Shown piece by piece: positions 38,131 through 50,240 of a stretch of 64,000 bases of DNA. The first letter of the stretch is position 1; every line of letters starts with the position of its first letter. The DNA is from Nymphaea colorata (lineage: Eukaryota > Streptophyta > Magnoliopsida > Nymphaeales > Nymphaeaceae): positions 23,000,802-23,064,801 of the forward strand of contig NC_045145.1 in NCBI RefSeq assembly GCF_008831285.2, read 5' to 3'. A program made the position numbers and the translations under genes. The notes below the pieces were generated by a model. That model had not been told where the DNA came from. It did not search any database and saw only the letters and a list, made by a program, of their open reading frames with translations.

Positions 38131-40826
38131 TCAAGGCCAGGCCAACCAGCCGAAGTTTTCTTCCTCCGGTTGCTCAGCCATGCCGCAGAAGTCCGAAAAA
38201 TAGCTTGATCCCTCTCCGTCCATGCACAACTGCTCGTTCCTTTCCTTATCTTCATCATCTGGTTGCATGCTCATGTATCCCAGAAAGCTGGAGTTCCCGC
38301 TGTCGATCAGCTGCGGGCCGTCGTCGTCCACAACCACGCTTCCGCCGGAGCTCAGGCCTTCCTCCGGCTTACCTCCTGATCCTGCACTAGCAGCACCTGT
38401 TTCCGGCAGCGAGATCTGTTTTTGCTGATCCACCGTCCCCTTTGCTCTCAGTTTCGATTGCAGTGAGACGACCTGCACTTAGATGACGAGCAAAATTCTA
38501 AGACAATGCCCAGGCAATGCCAACCTGATTCACGTGATCCGACCAAATTCTTGATTAAATCAAGATATCAACAAAACCGAAAGATGAAGGTTCAGTCGTC
38601 GATTGTCCTTTAAAATGTTACAAGAGTATAATTTTTGGATAAATTAAAATGTCATAAAAAAACACCAAGAATGAAAAGTGTTGATTTGATATTAGAAATA
38701 CTGAAAATATTTTATGATTTTGTTACAAAATTAAGGTAAAATACCCAAATGTCAAACAGCTATGAAAAGCATGATTAAGAACCCATAATAATCAAAGTCA
38801 ATTATAAAAAAAAAAAAAGCTTTTGTGTTAACCTTCTAATATGCTAATAGTTAAATAGAAAATCTAATTTTATAAAATAATATGTTACCCTGTAATTTAT
38901 CTAATAATTCATTTGTCACTAGAATAGGAAGTGGTGCTTATCAAGTGTTAATACTAAATTATAGCCGGTTTAGTTCTTAAATGACCAATCAAGTTTCAAG
39001 AGAGATCAGTCTATTTATTAGCTCATGTGGGTCCCAAAGCCTCTTGCCCAGAGGCCTAATTAAGCTCAAGCAGAGACGGATCGTATCGAAGCACGACTCG
39101 TACCGTTTCGATGTCGCGGTCATGTTTTAGATCCAAGCCGAGGAAGGCGAAAAAGGTCAACAAAAGTATAGCGGGGTATCACCGTCCATCAGGATGATGG
39201 ACGGTCGAGGCTGCTGTTGGCATGACGTGGGTTCCACTATTTGTGCAACGAACGGTGGAGATGAAAGGCAGTGACGTGAAAGTGCGTTTTTTTTATTTAT
39301 TTGACGGATCGGGAAATTTAAATCGGTTTGGGGATCCGATACGGTACGCACCTCCGACTTGAGCTTCTCGTTTTCCCTGACCAGGCCCTGGTAGTCGGAG
39401 GTCAACGAGTCGTAGGCGGACTTGAGGAGGTCGTAGTCCCGCTCCAGCTGCTTGGTCTTCCACCGGGCCCGCCGGTTCTGGAACCAGACCGCCACCTGCC
39501 TCGGCTGCAGCCCGAGCTTCCTCGCCAGCTGAGACTTCCGCTCCGGCTCCAGCTTGTTCTCCGCCTCGAAGCTCCTCTCCAGCAGGTGGACCTGCTCGGG
39601 CGTCAGCCGCCGCTTCTTCTCCGGCGTGTGCTCGTCCAGCAGCTCGTCGTCCAGCAACTCGTCCGGTATTCCGTAGAACGACTGCGGCAACGCCTTCTCG
39701 ATGGCGATCATCGACCGGGACGCTGAAGCGGGAATATTTACATTGTTAAGGGTGATTCTGTAAATTGAAACTTCATCTGATTTTCTAACCAGCTATTGCT
39801 AGAGAAGAAAATTTGTCAAAAGATCTTAAATGCATTTGAGTGAGGACCGAAAATGTGGACAAATGGTCAAAGCAACCCTCCTACACTTTGGGAAAGACCA
39901 GCATGTCCTTGTTCCGTCGTCGCTCCTTGAGCTTTCAAGATTTTCCGACAAATTGATTCTTAAGGAGTTTAGATTATCTGAATCTGGATCATTTATCTAA
40001 TTGATTTCTCATGTTCAATCTAATTTGCAACATGGCAGTTCATTGTTGTACTTGTTGTTTATAAGCACTGGATTTCCTCCGGAGTTACTTAATCATAGAT
40101 TTCTTCGTCTGTAATTCCTTCTTTTTATGTTCTGTGCTTGTTGAAAAATCTCAAGCTCTGAAGGCTTTCGAATTAGGACGAAGCAAACATGAATCAATCA
40201 TGTGATCGCTGTACTCCTCAAGTGGCTTTCTTTTTCCTGTTTGGGTTTAAGAAATATAATCAAAATTGGCAAGAAAAGCAAATCATGACAAGACATAATT
40301 GATTTTTTGTCTGCATCAAAAATCACGTTGGATCTAATTTTGGTTCTCATGAAAGGGAAAGCAGTATGATTCTGACCATGAAAATCTGAAAGCATCACAC
40401 TGAAGGACTCGATCTGCTGCTTTCGAAATTAATAAGAAGCTAAGAATACACACTCCATAGCCTTTTCAACTCAATGATAAACACAAATTACTGAACTTAG
40501 AAGCGCAGTTCAGTAGAGGCATGATCTATTGAAGATCATGGTGGAAGAGTCAAATTACTGTTCTTGTAAAGGCAAAGACGAGAGATTAACACTGAAATTG
40601 CTCAAGAAAATCTATTATGAACTGTAAGTAAGAAGAATTTCGTAGTTTTAGATCAACATATCATGGAACCCAAGATGAATACAGCATGATGAGCCAAATT
40701 AAATTTCAGAGAGAAACCGATTAGGGAAGATTTGATGAATATTTTACCTTGGAAAATGGGGTCGGGGTTCCCGAAGAAGAACATATTCCCCGGGCAGCCG
40801 TTAACGAAAAGACGACCGGAATCCAT
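38131..40826 (-). CDS. HD-Zip class I transcription factor, HAT5/ATHB1-like
   Basis: Three exons on the minus strand: 40826-40748, 39722-39352 and 38472-38131, with GT-AG borders and phases 1 and 0, giving 263 residues. The homeodomain is at about 61-117 ([18 protein letters not shown], then [10 protein letters not shown] at 106-115). The leucine zipper starts at L119 ([16 protein letters not shown]). The C-terminus has an acidic region and ends FGWLAWP, like the FWGWP ending of ATHB1. The N-terminal MFFFGNPDP also parallels ATHB1. HD-Zip I factors bind the CAATNATTG pseudopalindrome as dimers and act in growth and stress responses. Exon 2 is very GC-rich while exon 3 and the introns are not. 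The leader carries a 28-codon uORF (40962-41048), suggesting translational control. Confidence 0.94.
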
Positions 40827-40961
40827 CCGCCGGAAGGGAGAAATCCTTCCAACAAGATAATCAAATCTACAGCTCTAATTTCAGGACGTCACTTGTATAT
40901 ATGAAGAGAATCTTACACCTCAAAGCCACAACTGTTGTTGCACCCTGGACGGCACTCTGTA

Positions 40962-41048
40962 CTAACAGTCGACGAACTTGTGGCGGAAGAAGCTGGTGGT
41001 CCAGAGCAACCTGAGGCGGGTTTCCAGAGGAGATAGAGCAAATCCCAT
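40962..41048 (-). CDS. Upstream ORF in the HD-Zip leader, possible conserved-peptide uORF
   Basis: An ATG-initiated ORF of 28 codons ends in TAG 135 nt before the HD-Zip start codon. It encodes MGFALSPLETRLRLLWTTSF followed by FRHKFVDC. Arabidopsis ATHB1 is known to carry a conserved-peptide uORF (CPuORF33) that represses its translation. I cannot verify that peptide from memory, so the equivalence is inferred from gene identity and position. A longer overlapping ORF in another frame ends at 40867 and is less convincing. Confidence 0.5.
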   Translation of the reverse strand: MGFALSPLETRLRLLWTTSFFRHKFVDC

Positions 41049-42106
41049 AATGAGAAATCCGGGAGTTCGTCGATTTCTCCGGCCAAATTGGCCGGCAGAA
41101 TAGGCGGGGCAAAGGAAGGAGGATGAAGGGAGGGCCGGGAGATGGAGAGGAGACTTTGAGCTGGTAGTAATGGTGGTGCTCGTGGCAGTGGTGGCGACTA
41201 AAGGGATTGGACTTGGAAGATATGCTATAAAAAGAGGAGAAAACGAATCCACCAGCTTTATTTTACCTCTTTCCTTTTTTTTAATGCTGCAAATGCCCAC
41301 CCCATTATTTTTTTTTTCTTTATTTTGTCTTGTGTACCTTTTTCAGGTGGTCGGAATCTGACCCACATGGCCGGAAGTATCGAGCCCCGGCAAAATTAGC
41401 TTTGACGATCGTATGAAATGACCAAGTTGCCATCAATGATGAAGACCCCCATTTGGGCATTAATTTCGAAATGACCAAACTACCCTTCCTTCTTCTTCTT
41501 CTTCTTTCTCTCTCAATAACATGTGTTATTTTCTTGAACTATAAAATGTGAGATCATGACATTTAAGTGAAAGAGTATATCATAATAAGTTGTTAACCTC
41601 TTGATCACCGGGAACTTATAAAACCTGCCTTGTTCAATTAGTAGTACTAGAATTTATGTAAAAGGTGAAAGGAAAAAAAAACATAAACTTTTATGTGTAC
41701 ATAGTGAGTACTTTTTAACTTGAAAGCATAACTTCTTCTGTACTTTATCTGTGCACTGTACATTTGCTATATTATGGGAAAGCGACTGTAAGTTTAGGTT
41801 ATTTACATTGTCTACGTATTTATAGTCTAGAGGATAAAAAAAAAAAACAGTGTTACGTGTTGCATCATAGATTGATGAAATGAACTTCATATACTTTTAA
41901 CATAATTTAGTTCTACACATGGTCCTTTTAGTAGCTTAGTAAGCTTTTAAGGCATCAAAAATGTTTAGAATCTCTCTCGCTCTCACACCTTAGATGCTAG
42001 ATCCTTTGGTACTAAACCCGTTAGAAGATAAGGATTTTAGTAACTTAATGTTAGTTGTCATTTTTTCTTCTTCTTTCTTTCAACTGTCAATGTCAATTGA
42101 TTGAGA

Positions 42107-42108
<2 letters not shown>

Positions 42109-42152
<44 letters not shown>
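42109..42152. repeat. (TC)n microsatellite
   Basis: Twenty-two perfect TC units. Confidence 0.95.
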
Positions 42153-42156
<4 letters not shown>

Positions 42157-44464
42157 TAGTTAATTCATGAGCAATATGTTAAACCTACTTAGTGAATTTT
42201 CTGCAGTGACGCCCTTTTTACCATGCCCAAGATGTCACACTCGTTGAGGGTAGTTTCGGTACTTCCTTTAATAAGAAAAGTTTTTTTTTTTTTTTAAGAA
42301 AATGAACTATTTCTTGCTGTCTGACCCGTAGATTAAGCAGCCTGTCTGCAGCACATTGGTAATGCTCTTCTAGATGTGAAAAATGGGCCCAAAGAATCAA
42401 AGCTTTTTCCTCTCACTCTTCATTTTTCTCTTCTAGTGGAGAGAGGCAAAAGTGGAGGAGTTGTCCCAAACTTTCGCCGGGCACCAAAAAGCACTCCTCC
42501 TTTTTATAACTATTGACAAACCCATTCCTGTTTTCAATTATATATTTCAAATTGGTTCAATGAGAAGGCAAGGGCATTGGTTCGATTTTCATGTATGCTA
42601 TGATTATATTATGTATGGATGAAACACAGTATCAAAATAAAAGTATATTACTTTTTCACCAGACATCGAAGCAGACTTGAATCTTGAACCAAAGGGAAGA
42701 ATGAGCTCTTTTGTGTTTGGTTGGTTGTCACGCAAACATGTCACTGTGCAATGGTTAAGCTGAGAAGCAAAACTTGGAAAAGAAAAAGTAAAACAAGGAA
42801 ATGAAATGAAATGAAATTAAAGATTGAACGTCTCAGACAAGAAATCCCCAAGGAAGTACTCAAAAGCGATTTATTTGATGTGTTATTTCGTCATCGTTTG
42901 AGAAAATCTAAGCCCATTCACATCACCTGTAGTTGAAATATTCAGTGCTTCTATTATGAAGAGCGTAGGTGTCTTTCGGTACCTCCATAAAATTGACTTA
43001 AATGTTCATGGATGCATCATTTTGAAAAAAGAAAAAAAAAATTATTTTATTCAAAGGTTAGATCTAGTGAAATAGGGTTCCCATGTGTAGGCCAGTTGTC
43101 AATGAGTGGGTGGAGATAATGAAATATTTTAAGAATAAAATAGCACTGTCATCTCAGAGAGGGAGAAAAATTGAAAGTGGGTCTCCTTACCTTCCAACAG
43201 AACAAAAGAGAAAGGAATCAATCTGTAGTGTTTGTGGCTGAGAAATGGAACCTTTTTGGACTTTGCATTTTTCTTTGAAACCTTCTCTCTCTAAACATTG
43301 AAGTTAATCTGAATAAGATCTTTCATAATCAACTAACAGAAAAAACTAGGCTTCTCAAATATATTGCACATCAAGTTTGTAAATCTCACTCAGTGTTTGG
43401 TCTGACTTTTGGGGATTAAGCTTCTTTTAGACAAAGAACTTTCAATGGTAGAAAGAGAAAAGTTGACCTCAAGTGGGGAATATTCAGGAGTTACTTCTAC
43501 AAAAGTTGCTAGCTAACATTATGAAAAAGGCTATGCTAAGCCTCCCAAAATCTTTGTTTTCCATCACATATATGCTTTAATAGAAGAATCTCTTTCTCTC
43601 TTTCTTATATATGTTAGAAAATTGAACAGTGACGTTACTTTTTCAGAGTCACCCAGCTATCTAATCATAATCATATGTTTCAACATGATGGATGATTAAG
43701 AAAAAAACAAAGAAAAAACAATAATGAACATTTTTATCATCGTATATATTTCACACATTTTTTTCTCATTGTTTTCCTCTCCACCATCTATCTACTACAA
43801 ATGGACGATGTTAGTTAGATGGCTAAATGATTCTGAATAGCCAGAGTCATCGTTCACTTACTATATATATGTGTATATATATATAAATGTGATTTAAATA
43901 ACAGTGTGTACTAAAGTCATACTGTGGGGCAGGGGAGGGCTTAATTGCTAGAAGTCAGTACTGCCACCATAAATAATGACATCATCTCACATAGTTTTGA
44001 GTGTTGGGATCAACTAGAACAACAAGAGAATTTCAGGAAATAATTTTCTTTGTGAAACACAAGTGCAGTATCTATGTGTGAAAATTACTTGAGTTGAATT
44101 TCGCTTTCGGTTGCTTCTAGTGAGGTCTCTTACCTGATAAAGACACATAAACAATCGCACATCCCTTTCAAAAGCGTGAGAAATTGAACCCGTTTCCATG
44201 GTTTGATGTGAAATTTTTTCCTAGGAACAGAATTTCAGGCGGAATCAAACATACCAAAGTAAGAAACCCAAAAACTATGGCATTAACCAGCAGTAAGAAA
44301 CAATCAATAACACCAATAGTAATAATAATGGCGGCATTCAATAATATGGATAAGGATGGAAGCATTTAAATGAGATAGGTGGATATGTACTATCATGATA
44401 CAATAACCAAGTGTTCTTATTATAAGAAAAGAAAAGGTCTCTTGGTTGGATTTCTAGGGGGTCT

Positions 44465-44549
44465 ATGCCCTAGCTTGGGTATAGAAAATTATATTAAGGC
44501 TCCTTATGCCCTAGCCTGGTTATAGAAAACATATATTAAGGCTCCTTTT
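44465..44549. repeat. Two-copy tandem repeat, period 41 bp
   Basis: ATGCCCTAGCTTGGGTATAG at 44465 recurs as ATGCCCTAGCCTGGTTATAG at 44506. Both are followed by an ATATTAAGGCTCCTT segment. Confidence 0.85.
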
Positions 44550-44829
44550 CTCTATTAACATGATGAAAAGGTTGGGAGGCATAAGTTGGTGGGTTTTGTC
44601 TTTATTAAAGAAGGTAAATGCTAAGGCCAAGGTGAAAGTTGGAATTGCAAACAATGCTCCCTTACTTTTATGACATCATTAAGCAGCGATCCGTCTCTTA
44701 GATAAAAGCTGTCTTCCTCTCTCTAGATCTCTCTCTCTCTCTCTCTCTCTGGACTTAAAGTTTCAATCTCAAAACAATCTGGTCCAGATCCATATATGAT
44801 GTTTTTTTGAATTTGAGAAGAACATCAAC

Positions 44830-45070
44830 ACGGGAATATTGATTGGAATGTAAATGGGTCAGATATATCCTGCTACCCATCCAATTGCAGAACCGCCCTT
44901 TAGCTGGATCAGATACGATCACCAACTTCATGATCATATTTGATATGCAGTTTCAAAACTGAATTGGATCCGAGTTTGAGATCCTAACAGAATGTGAGGA
45001 AGATCCACCCGATTAGATATGTAGATGTTGAATCTTACGCTGTTCCGATATGAATTCAAGTTTAAAAAAT
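44830..45070. repeat. GGATTCGAAT-type dispersed repeat, diverged copy
   Basis: Contains GGGTCAGATATATCCTG, GAATTGGATCCGAGTTTGAG and GATATGAATTCAAG words in the style of the family. The match is weak and the boundaries are approximate. Confidence 0.4.
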
Positions 45071-46814
45071 ATGATTTCACACCCTTCGATGCACACAGAA
45101 CATTTCTTGAATAGCATAGTAGGGTTTGCCTAACATGATGCAATATACAATCTTTATATCAATATCATTTTATATTGGCCAATGAACATTATATCAGCCC
45201 ATCCCAAAAATCTCGGCCGATACGATTTTTTTCTCTCCTAATTTTCTTATTTCTTAAGAGCCATTGGAATTGTGTTTTACTTTTTTATTTAAAGAATAAA
45301 ACAAATAAATCTTTCTCGTCAGTTCAATTCTTCTGGGCATTGTTTATCTAACCTGTAAATGGTAGATGCACAACATTCTAGTTCGCTGGTGTCTATGTTT
45401 TACGTAGACTTTTAGAGTAACGAGAAAGTCGGAAAGGTTTCGACCTCTTGAGAGTAGTTCTCTTTTCAGATCGTGTCGGATATGACTCGATTAATTCTCA
45501 AGTAGAGTCGACCAATCGGGAGCTCAGTATATATGCTCATGGACCCAACTAGAGATCCCTCTCTATAGCGAAACCCTAGAGCTGAAGAGCAAGGAAGCAT
45601 AAAGTGAACAAAAAAAAAAAGGGGACTACAAGGCGTTGTTCAAGATAAGAAAGAGAAACAAGAAAAGGAAGAGAAGAATATGCCCAAGCAGTTCAAGAAG
45701 CCAAGTAACCGCTAGTATTCCAAGTGAAGCTTATATCAAGTTTTTTTCTTTTTTTTTTTCAGTTTTACAATGAGAAACAAGTTAAAAAGAACATTTAAAA
45801 AAGATCTCAAAATGCCCCAACTTTCCTTTTTTTTTTTTTTTTTTTTTACTGTGAAGGCGATTATCGTCATAAAATATTTAAGATACGAATGCAAAGTGTT
45901 CAACAGTATAAGCCGTTAATGTTAATAGCACACCCACATGCATCACTGGCTAAATTATCACCATGTCATAATTTAAAGTTTGTGTCCTTGGTGGTGTTGG
46001 GCAATACGTTTACGGAGATTATTTTTTAATATTATTTTATTGATTTCTTTTTTTTTTTTAATTTTTGTGAAAAGGGAGCCTTATTATGAAAGAAAATTAA
46101 TGAGATGAAATTCATTTCTATCAAAAAATGAAAAGGTATGGCCTAGAGTCCCTCTACTTGTTGGGGCTAATCCCATGCTGAAACTTTTCAGCAAACATAT
46201 TTCATTATTTTAATTTAAAGCAAACAAACAAAAATAAAAAGGCACCCAGCTAAATATATTTGAAGAATCTTGGTAAATTAACTGAGGACAATTCTCTACA
46301 TGTTCTTTTCACCTGTTTTTCTGCCTCTATGGAGAATTACTAGGTTTCTTCTAGCTAGGGACCCTTCAAATGTATAAAGAATAAACTTTACTACTCATTC
46401 TACAAGCTGGATGCACTCTGTGGCACTAATATTAGCGTTTAGTGACGCATGATGTGAACTCCATTAATTTCTCACTTCCACCATTTTTGTTCCTTGATCC
46501 TTTGACACCAGAGGGAAAATCTAAGTATCAAAATGTGTGATAGGAAAGCATGAAGTGGAAGAAAATGAGGGAAATACAATCAAGAGGTCAACAGCACAAC
46601 ATCCACTTGCTGGAGGCCAGGATTTAAGACCTTCAAGTTGGAGGAAGTAAAGTTTGAATTTGATGCGTCTCTCTCTGTGTCGTTTGGGAGGATGTGCCTT
46701 AGAAAGAAAAGGAAAAGATGCAATAGCATGATTTGCTATGGTAATTTACATTGTGTTTACTCGTGGCAGGGGCAAAGCTACATGCGGGCATGTGTAGGCA
46801 GTTGCCCAAATAAG

Positions 46815-47288
46815 TAGTGCTGCACACGAACCGAGTCGAGCCCGAGTTTACTCGAGCTCGACTTAGCTAGAAAAACCTCGAGCTCCTTATAGCAAACTTG
46901 AGTTCGACTCAATTACACAAAATCGAGCTAGAACTCGACTCGTTTAACCCATTTAAGTCGTTTAGGTGTTAACTCGTGTAAGCACCAACTTGTTTAACTT
47001 GCATAAACGTTTAACTCATGTAACTTGTGAAAATTTGTTTTTGCGATAAAAGTTAATACCAGTGATTCGGTGAACCGGTTTTTGCAATATTATATAGAGT
47101 GTCGATTTGCGAGTCGAGTCGAGTATAAACAAGTCGAGTTCCTGAAGCTCGAACTAGACTTGTTTATTGTTTCGAGTATCTTTGTAAGCTCGAACTCGGT
47201 TCGTTTATAAACGAGTTGAGCACGAGCCGAGTTTTTTTGAGCGAGTTCGAGTCGAGCCCAAGTTGGCTCGGCTCGTTGTGCAGCCCTA
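46815..47288. mobile_element. hAT-like MITE, TAGGGCTGCACA family, copy 2
   Basis: A 474-bp element starting TAGTGCTGCACACGAACC. The other end, reverse-complemented, reads TAGGGCTGCACAACGAGCC. Flanking octamers CAAATAAG (46807-46814) and CAAATGAG (47289-47296) match at 7 of 8. It lies in the opposite orientation to the copy at 34423, with the same CGAGTCGAG subterminal words and an ACCGGTT core. Confidence 0.9.
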
Positions 47289-48196
47289 CAAATGAGACCG
47301 TGAAAGCCCCTTTGTGTAGAAGCTAGATCTAGGTTCAACAAAGTAGAGTTGCACCTAATGAACCTAGTTTCTTGCCTCGCACCTCTGTGAAGACAAAAGC
47401 ATGGTGCTCCCTAGCCATAAATTTCTGACTCCACCCCCAAGTCTTAACATAGTTTTTTCGACCCTTTGTCATATATTTGCCTTACTAAAGAGAAGCATTT
47501 ATTTACCGAAAAATATAGACTACCAGTTCACTCGAGAGATGTTGGATGTAACTGAAAGCCCTATAAATTGTTTCTAAAAACATAATAAACTGCATTAAAA
47601 ACTAGTAAAAATGTCTTTCTGATAATGATTAATTTTTAGTCATATGACAACAGAACAAATTTTAAATGTTGTCTTCAATTCACCACATGTATGAGAAAAG
47701 TGCAATAACCTGAAAAGGCATCTTATCTTAGATGCCCTTCATTGCACCCTAAAAAACACCCATAAAAGATAAACAACGTTTACATGTAATGAAATTGAAG
47801 CGTAAAATAATGAATATAGTAGTCAATTGGTTTATTTGAATGTATAGCGTTAATAATTATTTCATAATTTATAGTGAGAAACATATCATGAACTTACCTT
47901 TACTGGACCTTATTAGCTTTATCAGCCATAAATTCAAGACGGCCAGAAATGAAAGGTAAAACACAAGGCCCTTTATTAGCTTTTCGGCGAAGCTTTAACA
48001 ATTTCAGAGCTGATTGTGGAAAAAGGTCATTTATTCTAGTGCAAACAGTATTGAAATGACCAAATTACCCCGGTACTTTAAAGGAAGAGCCCCTTTGTAA
48101 GGTTAAAAAATGAGAGAATAATTTTTTTTTTTACAAGGATTGAAGCTGTCATAGAAGTCCTGTCGTTTTTAAAATGACCAAAAGGTTTTTCTTCCA

Positions 48197-48560
48197 AGGA
48201 TGTTAACGGATCAGATTCGAATTTGATGTATCTTAAATTTTTAAATCCCCAATTTGAATCTGACTTTTAAATTAACATTCAAATCCAAATACACCTTTTA
48301 AACACCAAACCAAATTTGAACAGCATAATAATACGTTAAAAACTGATTTTCAAAATTTATGGATGTTAGATACAGGGTCTTATTTAAAAATGTATCTGAA
48401 TGCAACCATATATTCATTTAAAACCAAATATGAATCTGGACTCGATCTGATATCATTCTTTAAATCTAAATTCGATCTGATTTCTTAATAGGGTGTCAAT
48501 TGGAAGTAATTTGGCCAGATACCCGATCTGAACCCTATCTATTGTCATTCCTACAAAAAC
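48197..48560 (+). repeat. GGATTCGAAT-type dispersed repeat, copy 4
   Basis: Starts AAGGATGTTAACGGATCAGA and ends CTATTGTCATTCCTA, so both termini resemble the TAGGGATGTCAA end in opposite orientations. No clear target-site duplication. Confidence 0.6.
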
Positions 48561-48772
48561 TGTTTAAGGAGTCAAACAAGTGGGCTTCTTAGCATTAGCA
48601 TGCATTTTATTTCAGTGAAACTCGTCTATCCCCAACTCATATATTGGGGGATGAACAAAATAAGAAAAAGATAAATTGAATATGGATGCTTGTTGATATA
48701 AACATGAGCATTGAAAGTAAGGGGTTTACTTGGCGTCGAAGGGCATAGCACAGTTGTCCGACAGACTAGGAG

Positions 48773-48948
48773 CAGGGGCGGAGGGAGGGGGGACCCGCCT
48801 AGGCCTTGCTCCCATCCCAGCTAAGTGAAAAAAAAAAAAAATTATATTAAAAAAGTTAAAAACTTGTAGTTGTGTAATGTATTTTTTTTATTTAAGTTTA
48901 GTTTGGTCCTACCTGGGTAACTTTATTGGACCGTTTGGTCTGCCCCTA
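48773..48948. mobile_element. hAT-like MITE, CAGGGGCGGAG family, copy 2
   Basis: A 176-bp element starting CAGGGGCGGAGGGAGG and ending CTGCCCCTA. Flanking octamers ACTAGGAG (48765-48772) and AATAGGAG (48949-48956) match at 7 of 8. It is the reverse complement of the copy at 33938 throughout. Confidence 0.85.
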
Positions 48949-50089
48949 AATAGGAGCGCACGAAATAACATGTTTCTGTTTCGACTCTCATGACTGCAAT
49001 ATATGAAATAAACTAAAGCTGAAGGGTACATTACACACTACTGCCATTTTTTATGTCGATGCAGATCAAGACCCCAGAAGCAGAAGGAGGAGCATCTTTC
49101 AAATGGGTAAAGGGGTTTTACTCTTTAATTTCATGTATTAATCAAGAAGAAGTGATGTAAAACTGAGCACGTAGCTGATAGGAATTGAGGATAAAATTGA
49201 ATTGATTCCTCGGAACAAAGCATAAATTGAATTAGAAAAGAGATGTCAAAACTTGAGCACAAAGAAAGGGAATGTGGGCACCTCATTTCTGGAAAGATGA
49301 ACAAAGGGAAGTGGGTGAGACTCAACAAAGCCAGACAAAATCTAGTGGGAGAAGTTTCAATTCTGCATCACATTCACATTCTTGGATCTATTCAAAAAGC
49401 GAGCCCTTTGCTCGCCAAAAAGGAGCAAAACTTTCCTTTTCCTCTCGTGTTAAAGCAGGAGTTGTCCCGCCGTTGAGGATTCTTGGAGCTTTAATAAGTT
49501 GGGGTTGACACGAAGCCGACGTGGGTTTTCTTTGGAATGTTTTGTTCTCCCTTTGTTCTGACCAATCGGCTTATTCGAATTGATTCACCCGGGAGTGATA
49601 CATGTCATATACCTTTTATTTTTCTTTATTATTTTCAAATATTTCTAACGATCTTGTTCTGACCAATCGGCTTTTTTCAGACGAGGGGACAAGTTCTTAG
49701 ACTGATAGGAAGTTCTTAGATTGTTGATGAAAGGATCAACGTTTACACTTCCGGGGGTTTGTCGCCATGGTTTCTTCGCTATTATTTTCCTAGTTTGCAA
49801 GGTGCAAAGCAAATTTTAGTAATGGCGTTTATTACAAAGGGGTTTACTTTGATCACCTTATTTCTTGTCGTGCTGTAGAATTCCTTCCTTCTCGTTACTC
49901 TGTGGTGCCTCTTTTATTTTTGGTTCGTTTACTAAATTCAGCCTTTTGGTAGCAGTTGATCTATAACTCCCAGCATATGGAATTGATCCATTTTTACGCT
50001 ACGTAGTCAAAAGCGTGCCTAGCTGCTGGACTCGGCAGTTTAAAAGCTAATGGGCGCCTCAAACAGAAAAGATATTATTTATCTAGTTT

Positions 50090-50240
50090 TTAATGCTAAA
50101 ATCCAGTTTGTCCAATTTTTGAAGTTATATTTGAATCCAATCGAAATCCAAATCTTAAGTTATATCGATCTAAATAGGACTTTTAAGTTATATCTGAATC
50201 CGATTTATAACTTTTAAACCATATGTAAATTTGATCCATA
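50090..50240. repeat. GGATTCGAAT-type dispersed repeat, fragment
   Basis: Words such as GAATCCAATCGAAATCCAAAT and GAATCCGATTTATAAC. A short fragment without recognisable ends. Confidence 0.4.

Noticed and set aside
39328-39726. 132-codon plus-strand ORF opposite HD-Zip exon 2
   Set aside because: It is an antisense shadow of the GC-rich homeodomain exon, rich in Leu/Arg/Pro as expected from that.
45520-45600. Promoter-like TATATATG plus AAACCCTAG telo-box
   Set aside because: No ORF or splice-consistent exon follows, so I do not call a gene. It could equally be part of an LTR.
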